Source: Blattamonas nauphoetae
Taxonomy: Eukaryota; Preaxostyla; Oxymonadida
Length of the DNA: 64,000 bases
NCBI GenBank assembly: GCA_033064195.1
Contig: JARBJD010000008.1
Coordinates: 620,001-684,000 of the forward strand
Direction: 5' to 3'
Shown: positions 42,711 through 54,300 of the stretch, one piece after another
Position numbering within the stretch: the stretch's first letter is position 1
Layout: each line of letters begins with the position of its first letter
Notes under the pieces: generated by a model
What the model saw: the letters and a program-made list of their open reading frames with translations, nothing else
What the model was told of the DNA's origin: nothing
Databases searched by the model: none
Made by a program: the position numbers and the translations under genes

Positions 42711-45700
42711 TCTTACCAGTCGCTCCTCACAAACCTTAGCTCCCACTCCATTGAGATAAGGTCCATGAAGTGGCCCACAGGTCCTTTCAAAACAAATTGA
42801 TCCAACTATCCCTGGTTTTTGGTTCATGCCACGCATTGAACACCAACGAATGATCCCTAAACACATGCCTTTTGGCATCGTGCAAGTTATTATTCAAGAA
42901 TTCAAGATTTTCGGTGACAGTGATTCAGTCGACTCTACCTTGGCTCCGAATCGTTTTATGACATCCGTCTCGCACACCACTCAATAATCCAGTACGCAAT
43001 CAACATATCAGACTTCACCGAAAATGGAAACAGTCACTAGAAAGCACGAAACAGTGCTCACAATGTCGGAGAAAGAATCATCAAGTTCATCTTCCTCAAG
43101 TGATTACAGGCATAGTGCATCTGCATACGACACTATTCAATGGAAGAAGAAATGCAACAAAGTTAACAGAAGCGAAGATATACCATATTTCACCGAAATA
43201 TCTCCACCATCAAGATGAAGGTAACTCTCTGTGGGAACCCTCACATCGCGGGGAGTTATTCTAGAATTCATGGCTGATCGGTTGATAACATCCGAATGCG
43301 GAAATAAGCGGGCGGTACCCTTGAATTGAACTCTCACAGCTGTTGTTGCGAATGACGAGAACTGTGACGTCTTACAGGTCCGGCTCACCATAGATACATC
43401 ACTCAGCGCCTTTCTCAGTTGAGATGACAGCCGACAGACTCAAGAGATTCGAAGCAGGACATTTTTCCATGTCGAAGTGACATCAAGCCTTTTCCACCCG
43501 TCTCTCAGATCTCATCAGTCTTGTGGGGCAGAGGCTCATTCTGGGAGATATTCGAGGCAGTTGCACATCTTCCGGTAACGTTCATGACATCACTACACCC
43601 TGAAGGAGTTCCCTGAGTCGCCCAACTCCTTGTCCGATGTACATGAGTGCAACCTCGTCATGTGGAACCCAAGTATCATCATATGTCAAGGATTAGTCAA
43701 GAATCGTCCTGTCTTCATAAAGGCGGTCCGTACATCGTATCTCTAGCCCAGTTGACAGTACAAGTTTTGCCAAGTATTTCATCGATAAGAATCATTACAC
43801 TCGGTGTGACTCAGGAACTTAACCGTGGAATCATCAAATAGAAGTGGTGAACACCACCGAAATTGGGATCGACCAGGCGAGGAAGGAGTTAATTGTCTTC
43901 ATCCTCTGAACACCGTCCACATTCGGATGAGGGTGGTTTTGACGTTGACGAACAGGGTTACAAAGTGATGGGCAACGTCGAATACGTATTCAGCAGCATA
44001 AAATCGACGACACAGACGTCTGGGAGAGCACATCCTAACAGTTCTACAAGAATAGAATATATTTCCGCAGACGACCAGACCCGGTTTGTTTATGATAGAT
44101 GTGGGGTAAGCAACCACAAATCCTGTCGGGAAGGATTTGAGACAGGAATATCCCTAACCAAGGCGAATACGACTGACGCTTGTTTTAGTACATCGAAGTG
44201 GACTCGATGATGAGCTAAGAGGGAAGAACATCAAACTGATGCAGTTCTACAAGAATAGAACCAATTCGCGACGGATAACCCGATTCGCATTGTCCACAGC
44301 GTATTCACAGATCAACATGCCCATCTCCTAACCACCACCTCATCACCCTCTCCCCAAACACAAGTAGCTCTGTAGCGCTCATAAAGTTGTTTCCACTCCC
44401 CACATTACAGTTCAGACCAGCTTTTCTGCCTCCTAACCACCGCACAGAAACCGAGTGGAGTTTGGATGTCCCCTTCAACCCATCCGCCTTCCAACAGTCT
44501 TGAAACTATTCAACCCGCAGAATCACATGTTCCCTCTATCCTACTCTCGTCCGGGAACGTTCTTGGGGAACATGACGCAGAAGAACAATGTTAATCGTCG
44601 GAAGGAGCGTGAATTCCGAGAGGATGATAGAATCCAATCCACTCACTGTCGCTGAACAGGGAGACACATTCGGTGGAGTGAGTCAGAAGTCGTTGGAATC
44701 TCTCCGTTGTCAAGAGGCGGTTCAATCGTGCGAGATTCGGAGCAGAATGAATCGAAGAAGAGGAGGAACAGTACAACCTCCGCATCAAGAATATCTCAGG
44801 TTCACAGTATCGTCATCAAAGTTTACGTCATCACTCAGCCAGGTCGAAGCAGTGAAGACCAACAATGGGGATGGGGAGTCGTTGGTGTCTGCGAAGCCGT
44901 TGGAATTGGAAGAGCGAATGAAGCGAATCCAGAATTACGAATGGCCCTTTCTCTGTTCAACGTGGAAGAGAAAGTCGACCAACTTCTCATCATCATTTGG
45001 AAGCTCTCTCTTCAGCGCGTTGAATCGTTCCACCATCCCGGCCAGCTCTATTCCAACGTTTGGCAAGCAGAACGACGAGCAGCAACTCCATCTTTATGCT
45101 CTTCAAATACATTCACAAGACCAGACTCCATCCAGTCATCTCCTCCCTTCCCTAATTCAACTCCATCCAGGATTGCGCCGAATATAGGCGAAGTAATGAC
45201 ACAAAACTTCTCTTCCGTTCATCCTCTAACCGTTCTCCTCGGGCGAGAACTTGGATTTAGGCGAGTGAACATCAAGGATTTTCGGATGGAATGGTCCACG
45301 AACAGGTACCAGGAATGAAGATTGAGAAGCTCCGAGTCGAAGTCGTTGATGAAGGTGCGACTGGAAGTATAAGAGATCCTTCCTCACTCTCACAGCTGCA
45401 GAATCGTTTCAACTGGAAGGGATACAAGCTTGCATTCGATGAAGCCTTCCACCACATCTCGAGTCGAACTAAACTCGATGGTTTATTCTAGAAATCATTG
45501 AGCGAAACGTTCTGGAAGCATGAAGGTCAGCAGAGATTCGCCAGGTGACGGGACTCCAGACAATCGTCTATTTACGGAAACAAGCATCGAGACTCGGTCC
45601 CCATTCAGCGCATGATAATGAACAAGACAATAGCGTTGAAGAGATCGGAGTTCAAACAAGAAGCAACCACTCAGTGATTGTGGATTTAGATCTTTCTTCA

Positions 45701-47268
45701 GATCGGCATCTCTTCTCTCTCACACGTCCACACCATCTCAATCAACAGTGTTGATCGTATCCCAGCCCATGATGAGTTTATCCAGCGTCGCCCCTTGGCG
45801 ATGACCACATTCATCCCATATCTTCTCTCTCTCGATATTCTCGTTCAGATCGTCCTCAGCAGACGACAGACTCTCCATTTCCTAATCTCGAGGTTCTCAC
45901 TTAATCGACAGCCGTTCCCGCCAAGCAATCAACCGCGTGTCGCTTTGGCGCGCTTCTGCCACTCCACAGCACAAGACGAACGTGGCTGAATCTGGAAACG
46001 AGCGAAGCTCATTCATCGACGAACCAGTCATTATATCTCCGCATCCAAAGTATCATGGGTATCCATGGACGAATATTGAACGTGGTAGATGCACACGACC
46101 TCATCGGTCACCATTCAGTGTTTCAGATGGTCGTGATCCAACTCATGTCAGCGAAAGGGCACAAAGCCGCTCAACCGCCACATATCCTCTCTTCGCACGA
46201 CACTTGCTGTTCGATGGCTGGTTTTCAGTTCTCGTCAACTTACTATTCGAATGTTGTGTCATCCACGAACAAGACGAGGGGAATACCACAGGAGAACTCT
46301 CGTCAGCTCATCCAGAAACTTCTCGAAAACAAACTCAGTGCAACAAAGTGGGATGATCTCTCGCTTGAGATCCTTCCACTCGTAATTGGAATGCAGTTCG
46401 TCCGACAACTTCGTGAAGGTCACGACCTCGAAACGCAGCTTCTATTCCACCAGCAGCCATCGGAAGATGACAACATCATCACGTCGATGATCGAATATCT
46501 GCATTATCTCTCCCAGTTCCTCACGAATGTCCTCAATCAGCGGTAGACTGAGAAGAATACACTTTCCGATTGTCTGGGACGAGATAGGTCATGCATGTCA
46601 CGATCTTCACGCGTGCCTTGACTGGAACCATCAACAAAGACTCACATATTGGCAGTCGACACAGCTTTCCCTGTCTCGATTGATACTGCCACACCGTTCG
46701 AACTGTAAGTGAGTGGTCCAGCCTCGTCAGCCAAGTCGTATTTGGTTGTACACTGTCAGATCCGTCACTGAATCAGGAGGGACCACACCAAATCACGATG
46801 ACAGCCACGGATCGTGGAGTCACGGTCCAACAATGCAGTCATCATGTTCCACATCGATGGGTGATTCACTCAACAGATATGCCTTTTCATTTTATTCAAC
46901 TCTCTGTTTCGTCTGTTCGTTCGATAGTAATCGCTGTTCTGTTCAACTCTCAATGGAGTGGGAGCTAAGGTTTGTGAGGAGCGACTGGTAAGAGAGCTCC
47001 TCTTACACAAACCGAAGCTCCCACGAGTTTCCCAACCTGTCATCCTGATTTGCCCGGCCCCTGTTGCCTTTGCTCCCATTCCCGTCGCGCAAGCGGCAGT
47101 TTCTTCGATCATTGGTACGCCCTGATTGAAGAAAAAGAAGTGATATTGCTTATAAATGTAATTAAATTGGATCATTATTATTGTTGAATTACCATTTGTC
47201 CCTCAGGACCTGTGGGCCACTTCATGGACCTTATCTCAATGGAGTGGGAGCTTCGGTTTGTGTAAGAA
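42711..47268. mobile_element. Unclassified 4.5-kb fossil element with inverted terminal repeats
   Basis: A perfect 46-bp inverted repeat bounds it (42739-42784 and 47206-47251, GCTCCCACTCCATTGAGATA at one end), with weaker similarity running outward. The inside contains no recognised transposase, integrase, capsid or polymerase. Its base composition and frame content look decayed, unlike the kinase gene around it. The exact outer ends and target duplication could not be fixed. A junction-like copy of both ends lies within it. Family unknown; it looks broken and old relative to the small elements elsewhere. Confidence 0.65.
46948..47022. repeat. End-to-end junction of the fossil element's termini
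   Basis: 46948-46998 is an inverted copy of the left junction region (about 42705-42755). It is followed directly by about 24 bases matching the inverted right junction. Right end joined to left end suggests a tandem, nested or circular-derived copy. Confidence 0.6.
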
Positions 47269-50200
47269 GAGATATTTGAACAAGACCTACAGCTCTTCAC
47301 CACAAACTCCATCCCGATCCCTCTCTCTCATAAAGTCAGAATTCGTTCACAGGAAATGGACATGCCTGTCCTCCAGTTTTACCAGGGTTGGACGTTTGAT
47401 ACTGGTGGAAGATCACATTTTAAGATTTCTGACACTACAATCACTCGAACCGGTGTTGACAAGGACCAAAACTGGAGTACAACGCTTTTCGATCAACCAA
47501 TCTCGGAAGGAGTGGTGTCTGTTGCCATAACAATTCTTGCCATTCCAGAGGCCGACAGTTTGTCTCTCTCTTTTGGAAAGTGTTCAGAATCAGAAGAGGG
47601 ATTGATGGTCGGACTCGTCGATGCTCTCTCAAGGACGATTAGCAACAATGATCAACTAGGCGACGATTTTCCAAGTGTGTTCTCCTCACTCGAGTCCTTT
47701 TCTTCTCGTTTCATCAGGTTCCATCGCTCTCGCTCCAAAACATGGAAATCTCCATCTGAAGCTTCCGTCCACCGCACAATCCGAGCAAATAATCCCCATC
47801 ACTGGGGGATGAGTGAATGCGATCAAGTGGCGTTGGAGGTCGACATGGACGCGAGACCCCGCACCGCTGTGTTCATCATCAACGGAAATGTGCCCATCAC
47901 GTTTGTGTCTGGTCTGCCTCCCTCGATCCGATTTGGGGTGTGTCGTTCGCCATCCTCATTTTCGCTTCTCTTCAGTTATCGATGAAGAACGAAGGAGTTT
48001 CAGTTCGTTTTGATGGAATATCTCGCCTGAAACAAGCGACACCACTGCGAAGAGTCAACGAGATCAAGTGGAATGCTGATGAGTTGAGCGACAGTGAGGA
48101 CATGTACATGAATGGAATGCGATCCAGCGTTCTGACTGTCCAAACACAGATGCCGTCGCTCCTCTTCTCAGAACCCATCACCGAAGGAATTGTGGCCATC
48201 TCGTTCACCTATCTCGTAACGAGCTGGTGGAATGATTCATCTTTCTTCGGTCTGATGGATGGGACAATGCCGATTCTCGAAATAGGCGAGCGGTTCGGAA
48301 GTCTCAATGGTGTGTCACACTCGCCTCTCTTCTGATATCATCTCTCATCTCACTTTTGTCGCATGTCGTGCCCTTGCATTCTCCAATTGTTAGGCTCAAT
48401 CGGCATCTCTCCAGCGGGGAAACTGTTTTATTTAGCGTCGGATGGACCAAAATCTATCTCTGGTTCTTCGCGAATCGACAATTGTGAACCATTGGTCGTA
48501 GAAATCAACATGGACTCGAATCCTCGCACAGCCCAGTTCTTCGTCAGCAGGGAGCCAGCTACAGCTGTTGTTGTTGATCTTCCCGAATCCGTTCGAGTCG
48601 GAGTGTGTTGTCCATCCATTCCAGTTTCTCATCGCTTCTGTCCTTATTTCGCCTCTTTTGTCCACACTCACTCTTTTCTTCCCTCTCCATCTCAGTTCTC
48701 AGCAATGATTCCCGGAATGCAATTTCGTTTCGATCGAATCACCAATCTCAACAGAGACAGCCCCATCACAGAACAGATGACAGTTCTTGAATGGCCAACA
48801 GTCAAACAGCTCCAAGCGACACAATCTGAGAAGGATTCTGCAACGATTGATGAAGCAAAAATGCTTGACTCAGAAAGAAGGGAGGGTAAGGACTCTACAG
48901 AAGAAGACAGAATCGACGAGAACGTCAGTGATGAGAAAACGAGGAGAGAGAATAATGGCATTCACAATGACAAGTCACCACACGATTTCAACAAAGCAAA
49001 CGATGCCACAGTTGATGGAGGAGAAGTTGCGGATGAAGAAATCGACCACTCATCGAAACAGATGATGAACCAAGCACAAAATGATGAAGATTCTGAAGGC
49101 GATTCTGAAGACAACACAAATGAAGAGAAGAGTCAATCAGAGAATGATAGTGACAACGAGGATGATGCAGCAGATGTCGAAAAGAAGAGAAGACAACTGT
49201 CAACGATGAAGTTGCCTGAACTTCTCTTCACAGACAAGTCACATTTTATCATTCGAAACCATGTTCTGACTCGGACAGAAAAAGGGACAGACAAGAAAGG
49301 AAGAACCAGGCCGAGCACAGTTCTGTTTTCCGAGCCAATTACGAAAGGCGTCGTTTCAGTCACATTCGTTGTGGTCACACTCACAGAATCGATGGGTCTG
49401 TCTCATCTCTCTCTTCATTGTCTGCAGGGCAAGACGGGTTCATCAATTTCGGGATTCTCGACTCATCTCTTGCTGTTCCTCGACTTGGCAAGATTTTGGG
49501 GAAGAATATGAAACGTATGTTGTTCCGTTCGGTCATTTCAGTCAATTCTCACTCTTCATCCTCAGATTCTGTTGCTCTCTCGACTTGGGGAGATATTCAT
49601 CTTTGCAATCAAGACCAACTGCGCAGAGATTGTTGTTCTTCTCTCTCCAAGAACGATCCCGTTGTGATGGAAGTGGACATGGACTCAACTCCACGAACTG
49701 TCCAATTCTTCAAAAACGGAAAGGCTGGGAGATGTTACGTGTCTGGTATTCCTGAATCTGTGAGATTTGGTGTTTGTCTTCTCTTCATATAAATCCACAC
49801 TCGTTCAGTTCTCTCTTGTTGGGATGGGAACCTCACTCGAAATCGTTGGCATCATCCACTGCACTCAGCCAACACCTCTGACAGACAAGATGAAGGAGAT
49901 CAAATGGACTGACACCGAACAGTTGCTTCAGGAACGAGAAAAAAGTCAGAATCAACCGATTCGGAGAGAAGCCGATGGATTGATGCCCGCTCTCCTCTTC
50001 AGAAATCCGGAACACTTCAAGATTGAGGAGAATGTGATCACTCGCACGGCGTTCGACTCCGATGGACTCAACTCGCCTTTCAGCACAGTGCTGCTGGATA
50101 TACCGCAGTCTTTGACGTTCAAGTGTGTCACCATCACCATCCTCGCCCTTCCTCAAACTGAAAGTTTGGTGCCCTTTCTGTGATTACGTTCAGGTTCGTG

Positions 50201-51265
50201 TGGAGTTGTGACGTTTGGCTGTCAATCGGGAGGATCCCATGTTCACAAAAGTCCAAAAGGACTCGGATTTGGATGTAAATGTCTACACTCATTCATTCCT
50301 CTGATTTCACAACTTTCACCCTGTGTTGCATTTTCACTCACTCCTTTCAGCGTCATTTGCACTCTGCTCACTCGATGGAATGATTCACTGCGTGGATAGG
50401 AATGTCCATTCCAAAACCTGTCACGTTCCACTCCAAGTTGGAGACGAAGTACTCCTTCAGGTGAATACATATTCACAACAAGACATCTCTCGCTTCTTTG
50501 TGAACGAGAGGCCTGGACGGAACGACATTTCTTATTTCAGCACGAGTTTGACGATTGGAGTCTGTTCATTCTGATTCTCTCATCATCTTCTTTTTTGTCA
50601 CTCCTCTTTCAGCTCTCTCTCGCCGGAGCAGGCACTTCCATCCGAATTGATGCCTTCTCAGAACCCAACCAAACATCACGAGATGACTCTGACATCGCTG
50701 ATCTCACTGAGACCAATGAAGCACAAGATAGTGACAAAGCAACGACATTGACAGAAGTGACGACGATTGCTGAAACGACGGAAGAACACACTCTCCTTTC
50801 AGCGTCAGAACAAGTTTCCCAACAACCGCAATGTGAAGAAGATTCCAGACCAGCTCAACATGTCAAGTCTGAACCCAAACAACCTCCGGCACTCCCGCCG
50901 AAAGTGCCAGCTCGAGATCATCCTTCTTACCAGCCGTTCTTTGAGAAACTGAAAGGTGGGAAGAAGGCTGTTTTCTTAGCCCCGGAAATGAGGGTGAAAG
51001 GACTGAATCCAGAAGCACTGTCAGATCATGACATGCTCGTTTAAAGTGTCATCACATTTGCCGTTGGACTGTTTTGATTCTATTATTATCATTCATAACA
51101 TTGGTGAGCTTTTCTTCGTTTGAATCCCTTAGTCGCATAATGTTTATGAAATCTCTGTGAAAGCAATAAAGAGGAGATATCTGAAGATGAAACAACGAGA
51201 TCCTATTGAAACGAACCTTTAGCTGGAAAAAATGTGTTCGTGGAGTAATCAAAAATAATACGATG

Positions 51266-51278
51266 AAAGGGTGTGATC
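51266..51278 (+). promoter_or_regulatory. AAAGGG-N3-GATC motif upstream of surface pseudogene
   Basis: AAAGGGTGTGATC ends 58 bases before the ATG at 51337. Confidence 0.6.
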
Positions 51279-51336
51279 TCTCTTCATCGATCGTTCTTCA
51301 CTCGGATTGAGGCTCGATCATTCGTCGTTTCAAATA

Positions 51337-54300
51337 ATGATCCCACTTTCGCTTGTTTTATGTCTCTTTCCATACACTTTCGCGATCAATATCAATTCAC
51401 TTCTACCAGAAAGTCTCACCTCACTTTCGAACACCATTTCAAACTCAACAGACCTGACACCGAGTGAATATAAACATATATCCATCCCAGAAGGAACATA
51501 CGTTGGGGACAACTTGGAAATCACACACAGATGTCTTGAGGTGACTGGATGTCATTCGCTCGAAAAAACCTCTCCCGAAACCCAAATTATCCCATCCCAT
51601 TCAACCAACACAAACACCAACGAGGATACTGGTTATTTTCAAACAGAAGTTTGAAAATTGCATGTTCTCCTTGACAAACTCAACACTGTCGTTGAAATGG
51701 ATGGACTTTTCACTGATCGACAATTCTGCCGAAGGAAGACCACAGAAGAACGAAGCAAGAGCACCAAGGCTGGCAATTGTTTCAAGCAGCATGCTGACGA
51801 TATCTTCAAGCGGAATTGAAGTATCGCCTTGGACAAGTGCGATTGTGATTTCTGGATCTCGATTGGAGGAATCAGGAAGAGAATCGTCAGTTGTGATTTC
51901 GAAGAGCTTGCTGTGGAATGAAGTTGGGTCGATGCGTGGTGTTGTTGAAACATCGTCATTTCCTTCGATTGGAGGGTCAGTTTCGGTGTCGATTGTTGGA
52001 TGCTCGTTTGACTCTTCTCGGATTCTGGGAAATGACGGGATTGGCCTCTCACTGACCCGAACACCTCGAAAGAATGTGGAATCGGTTGGAAGACTGTCGT
52101 CATCGCTGATTGGGTGCTCATTTGTGAACATGAGTTCGATTGGGTCTTCCCACCTGCCACGCCTTCGGCATTTGGATCAGAAGATGTTGGGATATGTTGT
52201 ATCGCTGACAAGCTCGCATTTGTCAGGATCGACGATTCGAGACGTGAACACTGGAGGCTCTGTTTTGTGCTCGAATTCTTCCTTCTCCTCCCTCCCCTCC
52301 TCCCCTGTCACAGAATCCAACGAAGAACCATTACAAGGCACTATCACCAGACCTGATGGATCTCAAGGAGCATTCGCGGATGGCGTCGCTTATTTCTACT
52401 CAAACACTTCCGGAGATCAGCCGGCCTCCTTCGCCCACTGCCACTTCACCGGCGGGCGTTATTCTGGAGATCAACGCCCAGTCGCATTTTTTGATGTCAT
52501 CGGCCCTGTCTCCATCGTCTCCTGCTCCTTCAAGGACTTTGCCTCAACTGTCAACACTGGGGGAGCAATCTATTTCTACAAACCGACTCAGTTCGACCAC
52601 ACATGCTGAACGATCAAGTTGTCGAACGTCACGTCGTGGTCAGCCACCAAGTTTGGAGGAGCGGTGTATGCTCGTGCTGTCGATGGTGTTCTCATCGATT
52701 CGTGCCGCTTCGAGGAGTGTTCGACAACAGATGATTTGTCGCGGGGAGGAGCGCTCTATCTTGAAGGACTTATAACTGACAACATCCCGCACTTCGAAGT
52801 GGTTGATTGTGTTATCACAGGCTGCACCGCAACAAGGTCTGGAGCAGGTGTTCATGTGGGTGCTGCAACATACAGTAACTCCTGGTTCCGGCTAATGTCT
52901 AATATCGCGTCAAATCAAACTTTCGAACAGTATTTCTCGACAACCCAGCAAAGTTCAGACATCTGGTTTTCAGCAATGCGGAAGGTTCGAAGCACCCAAT
53001 TCCTTCTGGAAATATCAAGCCTTTTCAATGACTTTCAATTTTGGCAGTTCGGTCAAAAATCACAGTTTTGAGGAGAATTTCGCCGCTTTTTCATTCTGCA
53101 TCAAACATTCACCCACGTGAATTAAGTTGACATCTACTCGATCGAGTTCATCTCGATTGGAGGTAGACCAATGTGGAATCGCCTGTTCGTTGGAAAGAAA
53201 AACTCCATTTTTTGACCACGGTATGTTTTGGTGTGTGATTTCCGAAATAGGTAGACGTCACACATTCTAGCAAAACTCAGAAACAGATAGTATCCCTCAC
53301 AACATTGACAATGCTGAAAACCGCAAGTCTCCATTTTGTTGGGTTGTCGAGAAAAACTGGTAGAAAGATTGTCATGTCATGTCATTAGACATTAGTCGGA
53401 TGTAGGAGTTACTGTATCTCGATCTGACAGTTGTCACCACGCGATTTGAACTCTGTGAGTTGACGGCAGGTTCTGCCCACACGCGTGGAGGAGGACTGAA
53501 CGTGAACGGGAAGGTGACATCGACAGTGGAGGGAAGTGAGTTCATCGAATGCTCGTCCAGACACGCAGGAGGCGCGTTATTCTCTGACTATCAGGGTGTC
53601 TTCAACATCTCCGACACTCTCGTGAAGGACTGCCACTCGGGAACGACTGGCGCAATCTGCGTCTACCGAACAGGCGCTTCTGAGCCTGTTTCGTTCTCGC
53701 ATGTGTACTTGGTTGGGAATTCTGTTGGTGACGACACCACTTTCTTCACTGCGGAAGTGGATTTCGGAGAGGATGCAACCAAGTTCCCTGATATTGCATT
53801 CTTGTACCCAGACTTCACTGTCGAGCCCACCATCGAATTTGAAGATTGTTTCACCACCATCACTCCTGACTCAACTGGGATGATCATGGGAAGAACGAAA
53901 CTTGAGTCTGGTTTGTATGACCCAGAACGATTTTTCCATTCCGAGTTTGACAAGATTGGTCCACTTCTGACAGCGACACCAACAGCGAGAGTGAACGAAA
54001 AGACAGGAAAGATTGAGCTGGAGATGGAGGCAATGACACCACTGACATCGCAGGAATATGAAGTGACAGTGAAAGATGAGGATGGAACAGAAACAAGATT
54101 CAGAATGTTGTTCTCGGATGGAACTGGGATTCCGGTGTCTGGATCAGAATCGAATCTGAAGTACAACACTGGTTACACGATCGCCTCGATTGTGGGAGTT
54201 GTTCCTCCTTCCTCTTCTTCTCGGATGACGAATGGCATCGAAGTGCCTGTCGCAGCGTGGGCCTTCAACCTCGCCGCAACTCCCGACCTCATCTCCTTCA

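Larger units (their letters stand above)
41390..51044 (+). pseudogene. Protein kinase, coiled coil, four SPRY-like modules and WASHC3-like tail (interrupted)
   Basis: Start MTSKLDGAIPPGYSKP. Kinase motifs: glycine loop INEGAFGQV, VAIK-type YAVKVL, catalytic loop HGDLKPENVLL (HGD for HRD), DLG for DFG, then GTFEYNSPE and DVWSLGVLAYRM. A Glu/Lys-rich coiled coil follows (KQKLLEETKELERKLISLQM). After a 4.5-kb element the frame continues as EEIFEQDLQLFTTN into four SPRY-like modules, each with FSEP.T.G.VS-type and MDSNPRTAQFF-type strings. Fourteen introns can be placed (first 41427-41492, last 50560-50612). Module boundaries are phase 0, inner introns phase 1. The C-terminus (PPALPPKVPARDHPSYQPFF, then VKGLNPEALSDHD) resembles the WASHC3/formin short motif. 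Besides the element, a G-run at 47804-47808 seems one G short and shifts the frame inside module 1. Catalytic residues suggest the ancestral enzyme was active. Confidence 0.75.

Noticed and set aside
42800-47200. Genes inside the 4.5-kb element
   Set aside because: Several frames of 60-200 codons overlap on both strands and none shows a recognisable domain or consistent codon use.
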